Of a DNA stretch of 64,000 nucleotides, positions 53,701 to 62,200 are shown piece after piece. A program made the position numbers and the translations under genes. Under the pieces are notes generated by a model. The model ran no database searches and had not been told where the DNA came from. It saw nothing but the letters and a program-made list of their open reading frames with translations. Within the stretch, counting starts at the first letter, position 1; the number at the start of each line of letters is the position of its first letter. Source of the stretch: Pedobacter sp. ok626 (lineage in GTDB: Bacteria; Bacteroidota; Bacteroidia; Sphingobacteriales; Sphingobacteriaceae); assembly GCF_900100435.1 (NCBI RefSeq), contig NZ_FNEX01000013.1:124001-188000 (forward strand), given 5' to 3'.

Positions 53701-54028
53701 AGATGTTGTCGCCTCCACTTTGATCACTGGTATAAGAAATATATCGGCCATTGGGACTAAAGCGAGGCTGTATGTCCCAGGCTGGACCACCACTTAGTAA
53801 TACTGCCGAACCACCAGTAATGGGCATGATGTAAAGATCACCCAGTATGTCGAACACGATGTCTTTGCCATCCGGACTCACATCTAAGTTCATCCAGGTA
53901 CCCTCATCTGTGTTTAAAGTGAAGGTTTTTGTAGGACCTTTATATTTGTCTACTTCCCATTTTTTCTCCTGAGCGAACGACGATTGAAATATCAATACCA
54001 GAAATAACAGTAAAAGAGATGGTTTCAT
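50795..54028 (-). CDS. Exported TolB-like propeller/amidohydrolase fusion
   Basis: This 1077-residue protein has a signal peptide (residues 1-19, SSFAQEKK). The first 600 residues are PD40/WD40-like repeats typical of TolB propellers (for example ISPDGKMMAYVKR, LSPDG-type turns). From about 640 on it is a metal-dependent amidohydrolase with GKTIMPGMIDVHAHLRTSP, where His707 and His709 are metal ligands, and GVTTSHDPSSN after it; the tail has GSLEVGKLADLIVMDANPL. Such enzymes may act on peptides or cyclic amides; the propeller may feed substrate. It is convergent with the rhamnosidase and divergent from recQ. Confidence 0.9.
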   Translation of the reverse strand: MKPSLLLLFLVLIFQSSFAQEKKWEVDKYKGPTKTFTLNTDEGTWMNLDVSPDGKDIVFDILGDLYIMPITGGSAVLLSGGPAWDIQPRFSPNGRYISYTSDQSGGDNIWIMNRDGSGKRQITKETFRLLNNATWMPNSEYLIARKHFTGTRSLGAGEMWMYSIYGGEGVQLTKRKNDQQDAGEPNVSPNGRYLYYSEDMSPGPNFEYSKDPNGMIYAIRQLDLTTGKTTNLIAQPGGAARPQISPDGKMMAYVKRIRLKSVLVVQNLQTAEEWPIYEDLSHDQQETWAIFGVYPNYSWTPDGKSIVFYARGKIKKIDLNSLFTNNIPFHVTNSQTIQEALHFPQQVFTNDFTVKMIRQLTTSADGKFVVFNAAGFLYKKDLPNGMPERITKGLDFEFEPEISADGKSVIYATWSDEFKGAIKKTELKSGKTITLTEEKGFYYSPSFSNKGDKIVFRKGVGNDVLGYAYGRGTGIFTMSANGGPKTLISESGIRPQFNADDTRIYFQSNEGGKKVFKSIDLNGANERSHYTSTYATQFAPSPDGKWMAFTELFNIYVTPMVTAGTALELSSTNKAIPLTRITKDAGTYLHWSHDSNKIFWTLGDQYFSREIKTAFNFTEGSAQSTPQPDSIGLAIGLKLKSDAPSGLIALTGARIITMNGDEVIENGSILIENNKIVSIGKNLPIPENTRVINVTGKTIMPGMIDVHAHLRTSPDGISPQQDWSYLANLAFGVTTSHDPSSNTEMVFSQSEMIKAGRLVGPRLYSTGSILYGADGDFKVVINNLEDALSNLRRLKAVGAFSVKSYNQPRRDQRQQILEAARQLKMMVVPEGGSTFFTNMNMVADGHTGIEHSIPVAPVYKDIISFWNKTQVAYTPTLIVSYGSQWGENYWYDRTNVWENERLMAFTPRSIIDPRARRRTTSEYGDYGHIEVAKATKQIADGGTKVNLGAHGQIQGLGAHWELWMLAQGGMTPLQAIRCATVNGAAYLGMSKEIGSLEVGKLADLIVMDANPLDDIRNSEKIKYVMINGRIYDSLSMNEIGSRERVRGKLWFENGKGMVYTFPTGVSETWTYTTPNCE

Positions 54029-54104
54029 ACTAGACGGATTGTAAATTAAGCCCGCAATTTAGTAATATCAGTTCATTTTTATAGTTTTGAGGGGCAACCT
54101 TTTT

Positions 54105-55997
54105 ATGAACGAAGCAGAGATATTAAAGAGATATTGGGGATTTGATAGTTTCAGACCGTTACAGGATGAGATCATCAGATCAGTTTTACAGGGAAATGAT
54201 ACTTTGGCGCTATTGCCTACGGGTGGAGGTAAATCTATTTGCTTCCAGGTACCGGCAATGGTTAAAGAGGGAATATGCATTGTAATCTCGCCTTTGGTGG
54301 CTTTAATGAAAGACCAGGTAGAGGCATTGAAAGCAAAAGGCATTGAAGCAGTGGCCATTTATGCCGGGATGGGTAAACGGGAAATTGATATATTGCTCGA
54401 CAACTGCATTTACGGTAAGATCAAGTTTCTGTATTTATCGCCGGAGCGTTTACTGTCCGAATTGGTGCGTATCCGTATCTCCTACATGAATGTCAATTTA
54501 ATTGCCGTTGATGAGGCACATTGTATTTCGCAATGGGGCTATGATTTTAGACCGCCTTATTTGAAGATAAGTGAGATTAGAGCAATACTTCCAGACGTGC
54601 CTGTACTGGCACTTACAGCTACAGCTACCCGCTTTGTGCGGAATGATGTTGTAGAAAAACTACAGTTTAAAAATCCTCAAGTATTTGTTCAGAGCTTTGC
54701 CCGTAAAAACCTGAGTTATGTTGTGTTGGATGATGAGGATAAGCATAAAAAGCTGATCGGAATTGTAAACAATGTAAAAGGAAGTGGGCTGGTATATGTC
54801 CGCAACAGGAGGGAAACAGCAGAGATTGCTGCCTTTTTGAGTCGGAATGGAATCGCTGCAGATTTTTACCATGCCGGTATCGAAAAAGAAGAGCGCTTTA
54901 GAAAGCAGGAGGATTGGAAACGTAACCGCATACGAGTAATGGTAGCTACCAATGCTTTTGGAATGGGGATAGACAAGCCTGATGTGCGTTTTGTAGTGCA
55001 TTTGGATTTACCGGATAGCTTAGAAGCTTATTATCAGGAAGCAGGAAGGGCAGGCAGGGACGAACGAAAGGCGTATACAGTTTTGCTGGCTAATAAGTCG
55101 GATGAGCATGCTTTAAAGGCTAAATACACCGATAGTTTTCCTTCTGTTGAGGAGATCAAAAAGGTTTATCATTATTTGGGTAACTATTATCAGTTGGCTT
55201 ATGGTGCTGGGGAAGGCCTGACCTTTGGTTTCGACTTAGCTGATTTCTGTAAAAGATTTAATGTTGGGATCATTAAAACCATGGCTGCGCTAAAATTTTT
55301 GGAGCATGATGGCTACCTGACTTTATCAGAAAATATATTTCTGCCTTCGAGGTTATTGTTTATTGTAGGCAATGAGGATGTTTATCGTTTTCAGATAGAG
55401 AATGCTGGTTATGATCCGCTTATAAAAGCTATATTAAGATCTTATGGAGGTGCTTTTGAACAGTATGTGAAAATTAGTGAGGCTGAGATTGCCGGGAAAA
55501 TTAGATCTTCATTTAAGGATGTTGTCCGCCATTTAAATACTTTGCAGGAACAGGGATTGTTGTCTTATTTGCCACAATCAGATCAACCACAACTGCAGTA
55601 CCTACTTCCGAGATTGGATTTTAATCACATGGATATTGATGTGAAATATATTGAGCAACGAAAGCAATTGCAGACGGCTCAGATCAATGCTGTGCTGGCT
55701 TATGCTACCAAAAAGGAATGTAGAAGTATACAGCTGCTGACTTATTTTGATGAGCCAGAATCAGATAAATGCGGTATATGTGATGTTTGCCTGGCGGAGA
55801 AAAAGGCAGATGATGCGGATCAGCTGGAAGATAAAATAGACTTTGAGATTGCTACACTTTTGCAAGTTGAAATGCATACGATAGATACTCTGGTTAGTGC
55901 AATCGCCACTGGAACGGAAAACGAACGCCTAGAACGGATACGAGCTTTGCTCGATGCCGGAAAAATTAAAACAGATGGTAAAAATTATTACCTTTAA
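54105..55997 (+). CDS. recQ: RecQ-family ATP-dependent DNA helicase, short form
   Basis: I use the ATG at 54105 (MNEAEILKRYWGFDSFRPLQ), since upstream extension needs a TTG. The 630-residue protein has the two RecA domains with Walker A TGGGKS (39-44), DEAH (136-139), VMVATNAFGMGIDKPDVRFV and YYQEAGRAGRDE, then the zinc-binding RQC part with Cys539, Cys556, Cys559 and Cys562. The usual HRDC domain at the C-terminus is missing; the last 65 residues form a different helical end. RecQ unwinds DNA in recombination and replication-fork repair. The head-GIN gene follows five bases after its stop. Confidence 0.94.
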   Translation: MNEAEILKRYWGFDSFRPLQDEIIRSVLQGNDTLALLPTGGGKSICFQVPAMVKEGICIVISPLVALMKDQVEALKAKGIEAVAIYAGMGKREIDILLDNCIYGKIKFLYLSPERLLSELVRIRISYMNVNLIAVDEAHCISQWGYDFRPPYLKISEIRAILPDVPVLALTATATRFVRNDVVEKLQFKNPQVFVQSFARKNLSYVVLDDEDKHKKLIGIVNNVKGSGLVYVRNRRETAEIAAFLSRNGIAADFYHAGIEKEERFRKQEDWKRNRIRVMVATNAFGMGIDKPDVRFVVHLDLPDSLEAYYQEAGRAGRDERKAYTVLLANKSDEHALKAKYTDSFPSVEEIKKVYHYLGNYYQLAYGAGEGLTFGFDLADFCKRFNVGIIKTMAALKFLEHDGYLTLSENIFLPSRLLFIVGNEDVYRFQIENAGYDPLIKAILRSYGGAFEQYVKISEAEIAGKIRSSFKDVVRHLNTLQEQGLLSYLPQSDQPQLQYLLPRLDFNHMDIDVKYIEQRKQLQTAQINAVLAYATKKECRSIQLLTYFDEPESDKCGICDVCLAEKKADDADQLEDKIDFEIATLLQVEMHTIDTLVSAIATGTENERLERIRALLDAGKIKTDGKNYYL

Positions 55998-56001
55998 TCT
56001 T

Positions 56002-56712
56002 ATGAAAAACATATCCCTGATTGCCTTATTTATTCCTGTTTTATTGGCAGGATGCGAAAATAAATGTATCGAAGACTCTGGTAACCATGTGAACAGAGCA
56101 GTGTCTGTAAAGAACTTTGATAAAATAAAAGTGGATGGTGCGATTAAGTTAGTCATGACGCAGGACAGTAGTTATAGGATTCAGGTTGAAGCGGACTCTA
56201 ACATCATTACTTATGTTAAAGCAGATGTATCTGGATCTGAATTAAAAATAAAGCTGGATTATGATAGATACTGTGGTACTGATTCTATTGTGGTTCATGC
56301 AGGGATTGGAGAATTGAAGAATTTGGATTTGGCTGGGGCAGTTAAAGTTGTCGGCGACGGGCGTATTTATGCCACTGATTTAGACATGAATTTTTCCGGA
56401 GCATCTGATGTGAGTTTGGATTTGAGCGCTTCTAAAGTAACTACGAAAGTTGATGGCGTAAGTAAAATAGCACTGATCGGACAAGCAGGTGTACACGATT
56501 TAAAAATTAAAGGAACGGCAAAGGTCGAAGCTTTTGATTTTGTAGTGGGGGTATACAATATCGAAACTGAGGGTACCGGAAAAGCTAATATTAATGTATT
56601 GAATGAGTTGAAGGTTAAAACTTCAGGCTCGAGTGAGATCTATTATAAGGGTAACCCTAAAAAGGTAGATGAGAAAAAATCAGGAGCTACCAAACTGGAG
56701 AAAGTAAATTAG
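56002..56712 (+). CDS. Head-GIN (DUF2807) lipoprotein
   Basis: The ATG at 56002, five bases after the recQ stop, gives 236 residues; an upstream extension in the same frame lies inside recQ and is rejected. A lipobox LLAGC (Cys18) marks a lipoprotein. The rest is a repetitive right-handed beta-solenoid of the putative auto-transporter adhesin/head-GIN type, with FDKIKVDGAIKLVMTQ at the front and repeated Gly-Ala-Ser-Val turns. Homologues are very common in Bacteroidota with no settled function; cell-envelope or anti-sigma-like contexts are seen. Co-transcription with recQ is likely by spacing. Confidence 0.88.
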   Translation: MKNISLIALFIPVLLAGCENKCIEDSGNHVNRAVSVKNFDKIKVDGAIKLVMTQDSSYRIQVEADSNIITYVKADVSGSELKIKLDYDRYCGTDSIVVHAGIGELKNLDLAGAVKVVGDGRIYATDLDMNFSGASDVSLDLSASKVTTKVDGVSKIALIGQAGVHDLKIKGTAKVEAFDFVVGVYNIETEGTGKANINVLNELKVKTSGSSEIYYKGNPKKVDEKKSGATKLEKVN

Positions 56713-56757
56713 TACCGATTGTGGTTTTTTAGCTACTTTAGTGGCCTTATTTGATAC

Positions 56758-58071
56758 ATGGAAAAAAACGACAAAAAGGTTATCCGATCCTGGGCATTTT
56801 TCGATTGGGCCAATTCTGCATACAATCTCGTTATCACTTCAACTATATTTCCTGCTTATTATACCATTATAACCACCACCAAGGAGCATGGTGATCAGGT
56901 TACTTTCTTTGGTAGGACATTTACCAATACGGCTTTATCTAATTATGCGCTTTCTGTAGCGTATTTAATTATGGTTATTCTATTGCCTGTATTGTCTTCT
57001 ATGGCCGATTTTAGAGGGAATAAGAAACTTTTCATGAAGTTATTTACCTATATGGGTGGTTTTGCCTGCATGGGTTTATATTTCTTTAAACTGGAGAGCC
57101 TGGAATTTGGAATCATCTGTTTTGCCATAGCAGCAATGGGCTATGTAGGCGGTGTGATGTTTAATAATTCTTATCTGCCGGAAATAGCCACACCAGATCA
57201 ACAGGATAGGGTAAGTGCTAAGGGATATGCTTATGGTTATATTGGAAGCGTATTGCTACAGCTCGTTTGCTTTGTTTTTGTATTGAAACCTGAGCTTTTT
57301 GGTATTGTAGATCTTTCTTTCCCACCGCGGTTGTCGTTTTTACTGGTTGGCTTATGGTGGATTGGCTTTGCTCAGATCTCTTTTAGAAGATTGCCGGCTA
57401 GTAGTCCTAATCATCAATCGATTAACAAAAAGGTAATTCATAATGGTTTTGAGGAATTGGCTAAAGTTTGGAAACAACTAAAGCATATGAAGTTTCTGAA
57501 GACATTTTTGTTGGCTTTCTTTTTTTATTCGATGGGGGTACAGACCATTATGCTTGCTGCTGCGGGTTTTGGAGAAAAAACATTACACCTGGGGACGGCA
57601 AAGCTGATTGCTGTGATCTTAATTATTCAATTGGTGGCTATAGCAGGAGCGGTGCTGATGTCGAATTTCGCTAAAAAAATAGGAAATATTAAGGTGCTGA
57701 TTTTTGTTGTAATCATATGGATTGCTACTTGTTTATGTGCTTATTTTATAAGTAATGAATATCAGTTTTATGGTTTGGCGGCAATTGTTGGCCTGATTAT
57801 GGGAGGGATTCAATCTTTATCCAGATCTACTTATTCAAAATATTTGCCTGAGAACACTCCTGATACTGCATCATTTTTTAGCTTTTACGACGTTACAGAG
57901 AAGTTGGCTATTGTAATTGGCTTATTCAGTTTTGCTTTTATTGAGGAAGCTACAGGAAGCATGCGTAACTCTATTCTCGTTTTGGCATCGTTTTTTATAA
58001 TAGGTTTGGTATTTTTGGTGCTAGTTAGAGGAGTAGAAAAGAAATTGGCAATTGCCGATCGTCATTCTTAA
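56758..58071 (+). CDS. UMF1-family MFS transporter
   Basis: This 437-residue inner-membrane protein has about 12 hydrophobic helices and the UMF1 (Atg22-like) hallmark RSWAFFDWANSAYNLVITST at the N-terminus. Other family features are STMADFRGNKK-like MADFRGNKKLFMKLF in the helix 2-3 loop, GVMFNNSYLPEIA in helix 4 and GGIQSLSRSTYSKYLPE in helix 10. Eukaryotic relatives export amino acids from vacuoles; bacterial substrates are unknown. It is followed by the LutA-like gene nine bases later, which suggests a shared role, perhaps with small organic acids. Confidence 0.9.
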   Translation: MEKNDKKVIRSWAFFDWANSAYNLVITSTIFPAYYTIITTTKEHGDQVTFFGRTFTNTALSNYALSVAYLIMVILLPVLSSMADFRGNKKLFMKLFTYMGGFACMGLYFFKLESLEFGIICFAIAAMGYVGGVMFNNSYLPEIATPDQQDRVSAKGYAYGYIGSVLLQLVCFVFVLKPELFGIVDLSFPPRLSFLLVGLWWIGFAQISFRRLPASSPNHQSINKKVIHNGFEELAKVWKQLKHMKFLKTFLLAFFFYSMGVQTIMLAAAGFGEKTLHLGTAKLIAVILIIQLVAIAGAVLMSNFAKKIGNIKVLIFVVIIWIATCLCAYFISNEYQFYGLAAIVGLIMGGIQSLSRSTYSKYLPENTPDTASFFSFYDVTEKLAIVIGLFSFAFIEEATGSMRNSILVLASFFIIGLVFLVLVRGVEKKLAIADRHS

Positions 58072-58080
58072 AGAAAAAAC

Positions 58081-58818
58081 ATGAAGATAGAATTATTTGT
58101 GCCTTGTTTTGTTGATCAATTATATCCAGAGACTGCTTTTAATACGATTAGGTTATTAGAAAAGTCTGGTTGTGAGGTGTTTTATAATTCTGCTCAAACT
58201 TGTTGTGGACAGCCTGCTTATAATGCCGGGTATTGGGAACAGGCTAAAGAAACAGGTATCAAGTTTTTGAATGATTTTTCGGAAACGGATTATATCGTTG
58301 CCCCATCGGCCTCTTGCGTAGGAATGGTGAAAAATGGTTTTAATGATTTATTTACCAATACCAATTTGCATAATAAATGCAGAAATATTCAGGGTAATAT
58401 ATTTGAATTGTCTGATTTTTTGGTGAATGTATTGAAGCGGGATTACTTTGGTGCGGAATTGGACGGTAAAGCTGTTTATCACGACTCTTGTAGCGGATTA
58501 CGTGAATGCAAGATTAAAGAGGAGCCTAGACAACTGCTAGCTAAAGTACATGGATTGGAGCTGGTTGAAATGAAAGATACAGATATGTGTTGTGGTTTTG
58601 GCGGTACTTTTTCAGTTAAATTCGACGCGATTTCTTCTGCCATGGCCCAGCAAAAAGTGAATAATGCACTGGAACAAGGGGCAGAATATATCATTTCAAC
58701 AGATTTATCATGTCTGCTGCATTTACAAGGCTACATCGATAAAAATAATATTCCTTTAAAAACCATGCATTTAGCTGATGTTTTGACAAGCGGCTGGTTG
58801 GAAAGTACAGAATATTAA
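58081..58818 (+). CDS. LutA-like Fe-S (CCG-domain) oxidoreductase subunit
   Basis: This 245-residue cytoplasmic protein has two CCG domains, each with a Cys-Cys-Gly motif (41-43 in TCCGQPAYN and 170-172 in MCCGFGG), plus SASCVGM (Cys79) and HDSCSGL (Cys137). This is the pattern of LutA/YkgE, the subunit of the L-lactate oxidation complex that works with LutB and LutC. Neither partner is adjacent, so it is either an orphan whose partners lie elsewhere or serves another Fe-S electron-transfer complex. It follows a UMF1 transporter by nine bases. Confidence 0.85.
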   Translation: MKIELFVPCFVDQLYPETAFNTIRLLEKSGCEVFYNSAQTCCGQPAYNAGYWEQAKETGIKFLNDFSETDYIVAPSASCVGMVKNGFNDLFTNTNLHNKCRNIQGNIFELSDFLVNVLKRDYFGAELDGKAVYHDSCSGLRECKIKEEPRQLLAKVHGLELVEMKDTDMCCGFGGTFSVKFDAISSAMAQQKVNNALEQGAEYIISTDLSCLLHLQGYIDKNNIPLKTMHLADVLTSGWLESTEY

Positions 58819-58844
58819 AATCAATTTCATTCGGAATTTGGGAT

Positions 58845-59045
58845 CTACTCTGCCCCACTTTTCAGTTTTTCATGTTCCTGCTCAATCGCTTTAAGTTCCA
58901 TTTTATGGTGATTAAAATGTTTAGAATCCCTCACAACTGACATATCATCCCATTCTTTGGTCTGTTCCTGATCTACTGTCCCATCCGCGATTACGGCTCT
59001 GAATACAGCAACAGGATTGATGAGTTCAATGTAAATGTGAATATT
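58845..59045 (-). pseudogene. Remnant of an unidentified protein-coding gene
   Basis: A 66-codon open stretch on the minus strand, ending in TAG at 58845, reads like protein (INPVAVFRAVIADGT, then KEWDDMSVVRDSKHFNHH and a charged helix ELKAIEQEHEKLKSGAE). No ATG lies at its beginning, which touches an upstream stop at 59046; only a much shorter frame of 32 residues could start at an internal ATG. Composition resembles real genes, so I treat it as the C-terminal part of a decayed gene, family unknown. Confidence 0.4.
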
Positions 59046-59113
59046 TTAGTAAAGAGTTTACAAAGCAGTTTGGGCGTACACCAAGTGATTATGCTGAAGA
59101 GAACCAGGCATAG
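59024..59113 (+). pseudogene. C-terminal remnant of an AraC-family regulator
   Basis: The plus-strand frame reads YFSKEFTKQFGRTPSDYAEENQA then TAG at 59111 when translated in pieces: YFSKEFTKQFG and RTPSDYAEENQA. This is the signature of the last recognition helix and tail of AraC-type DNA-binding domains (consensus FSRxFKKxFGxTPSxYR). Tandem stops a few codons upstream cut it off, and no further AraC sequence is found before it. Only about 25 residues of a gene of roughly 270-300 remain. Confidence 0.72.
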
Positions 59114-59238
59114 CCAAATTCCTCTGATCGTATGAAGTTATAATTGTAGATGTCCTGAGGGGGATTCGGATAGCAATTAGTTGGAGAGATAAATCAGTGA
59201 TTTTTTTTTAACTTGTGATTTTATTTTTTGAATACGAT

Positions 59239-62200
59239 ATGGATGTTCCCGCTTTAATTAAAACTGTAGATTTTTTATACACTCCCTCAATAAATTTTGC
59301 ACTTCAGCAGAATCATGTTGCGAGTATCAGGGGACTGACAATTACCAATACTTCTGATAAGCCTTGGGAAGAACTTAAAGTGGAGATCAGTTCTGAACCA
59401 GAATTTACCGCAGTTTGGTCTGATCATATCGGTGAACTTCAGGTAGGGGAGATTTTTCAAATCACTTCCAGACAACTTGATATTTCTCCAAAATTCCTTG
59501 TTGACCTAACCGAAAAGATGATAGGTAAGCTCATCCTGAGGCTTTATGATAAGGGAAATAAGATATTTGAAGAATCTTATCCTATTGAGCTTTTGGCTTT
59601 TGATCAATGGCCTGGAGTAGGTATGTTGCCTGAAATGTTGGCTGCCTTTATTATGCCCAATCATCCAGACATTCCAAAAATCATCAGGCGTGCCTCCCAG
59701 TTGTTGGAGCAGTGGACGGGTAGTCCTTCCTTTGATGAGTACCAGAGTAAAAATCCTAATCGGGTTAGAAACCAAATGGCGGCGATCTACGAAGCCATTT
59801 CTGAGCTGCAAATCGTATATTGTTCTGTACCGGCGAGTTTTGAGCAGCAGGGGCAACGGGTTAGATTATTAGATACTATATTTTTAAATAAATTGGCGAA
59901 TTGTCTGGACTTAAGTCTGCTTTTTGCGGCTTGTTTAGAGTCAGTTGGTATTCATCCCTTTATCGTAGTGATTAAAGGGCATGCTTTTACCGGTGGATGG
60001 CTGATTGATGAGTCTTTTGCTGATGCCATAAACGATGATCCTTCTTTACTCACCAAAAGGGCAGTAGAGGGAATCACTGAAATTGCTTTGCTGGAGGCCA
60101 CTTGTATGAATGCTGGTGGAACAACCTCTTTTGATCAGGCGGTATCATCAGCGGATCAAAAGATGCTAAATACAGATGAATTTCTTTTCTTTATAGATGT
60201 AAAACGTGCAAGATTTGGTGGTGTAAGGCCTTTGCCTTTACGGATTGCAACTTCATCCGGTTGGGAAATTGAAGAGACTGTTCCACGGGAACGTGTTAAC
60301 CTTAGTCCCGAAGTAGTAGCTATTGGGCAGAAATTGGTTGCCGTAGATCGGATTGACGTTTCGAAACAGAGGATGTGGGAGCGGAAGCTGCTGGACCTCA
60401 CTTTACGGAATAGCCTATTAAACGTGAGGATGACCAAAAGCGTCATTCAATTTATTACGGTAGATACGGGTAAATTGGAAGACGCTCTAGCCAACGGGGA
60501 AGAATTTCAAATTCTGGGAAAACCCTCAGATTGGAACAATTCTGCGAGGGATTCAGGTGTTTATCAATCGGTTCACCATTCCGATCCCATTGCTGATCTT
60601 GTGGGACATGAGCTTTCGCATAAAAGACTAAGGACTTATCTGTCTGATCTGGACCTTGGTGCTAGCATGACCCATCTATATCGCTCTTCCAGAACTGCAA
60701 TGGAGGAAAACGGAGCGAATACGCTGTTTATAGGGCTAGGAATGTTGAAATGGTATGAGACTGATGCGAGTGAAAGGGCAAGGTATGCACCTATTCTTTT
60801 GCTACCTGTTGAGATCATCAGAAAATCTGCACAAAAAGGCTATGTCATAAGGAGCAGAGAGGAAGATACAATTATGAATATTACCCTGCTAGAGATGATT
60901 AGGCAGGATTTTGGCATAACTATCGGTGGACTGGATACTTTGCCAAAAGATGAAAGTGGGGTAGATGTAAAGGCTATTTTCAATATCATCAGACAAGCGA
61001 TTATGTCTAAGTCGAGGTGGGATGTAGAGGAACAAGCATTACTGGGAACTTTTTCTTTCAACAAGTTTATCCTATGGAATGATATTCACAACAATGCAAG
61101 TCAGCTTTGCAGAAATAAAGTAGTAGCAAGTTTGGTTTCTGGTAAATTGGAATGGCAACCGGAGGAGAATGCGACGCTGACAGAAATTTCAGATGGCTTG
61201 TTGCATCCATCGACTGTGGCGCTTCCGATTAGTACAGATTCGTCCCAACTTCAGGCGATTATATCTTCGGCACAGGGCAAGAGCTTTGTGTTACATGGTC
61301 CTCCTGGAACCGGTAAGTCTCAAACGATTACCAATATTATTGCCAATGCACTTTATGCCGGTAAAAAAGTACTCTTTGTAGCTGCTAAAAAAGCCGCGTT
61401 AGAGGTGGTTGAAAAAAGATTGGAATCTATAGGAATAGGTGCTTTCTGTCTAGAACTGCATTCTAATAAAACAAAAAAAAGTGCAGTTTTAGAACAGTTA
61501 AAAGCATCTACAGAAATTGCGCGCTCAAATGCGCCAGAGAATTTCTCTTTAGAAGCTGACCGTCTTTTTGAACTAAGAAATGAAATCAATATTTATGTGG
61601 AATCCCTACATAGAAAGTATCCTTTCGGTTTCTCTTTATATGAACTATTTAGCGCTTATTCTCAATTGGAAAAAAAGGAGCAACGGGTGTTTTTCTCAAC
61701 TGCAGATATTGAAGGTATTACGCCGAAACGCTTTGGTAAATGGAAGGATGTGGTGGAGGAAATTCACGGTGTAGGGAATCTCATCAGACATCCTAAAGGT
61801 CATGCGCTAGAACTGATTGAGCTATTGTCTTATTCTCCTGGGATGAAACAAGAGCTTAAGGAGCTGTTGGGTAAATATCTGGAAGAACTTAAGGAAGTGT
61901 TTGTTAAACAAGAAGATGCTGCTCAAGTGATGTGGCTTTCCGGACAAGTGAAAACGGCAGAGCAAGAGGACGCATTCGTCGATCTTTTGACCATCCTTTT
62001 GGAGCTCAGTGATTTTTCAGCTTCACTTTTAGAAACAGGCTCTTTTGAGCAAATGTTGGCTCAGGTGGTATGCTTGGTTGAACATGGCTTGAAAAGAGAT
62101 GCTATACGAGTGGAATTGCTGCGTGATTTTTCTAAAGATATATTGACAATTCCAGCGTCCAAGCTGCTGATAGATTGGAATATTGCAGCCGATAAATGGT

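Larger units (their letters stand above)
58819..59238. other. Gene-debris region before the giant helicase
   Basis: No intact gene is visible. The region carries the two coding remnants listed separately, on opposite strands and meeting near 59040. The stretch from 59114 to 59238 holds nothing I can identify; a T-rich run with TATTTTTTTG-like sequence close to 59222-59230 could be a promoter element for the helicase gene. Confidence 0.6.

Noticed and set aside
54087..54104. Upstream TTG start for recQ
   Set aside because: The ATG at 54105 gives the usual RecQ N-terminus; the extra six residues have no family support.
55954..56001. Upstream start of the head-GIN lipoprotein inside recQ
   Set aside because: It would add 16 residues before a clean lipoprotein signal sequence and overlap recQ out of frame.
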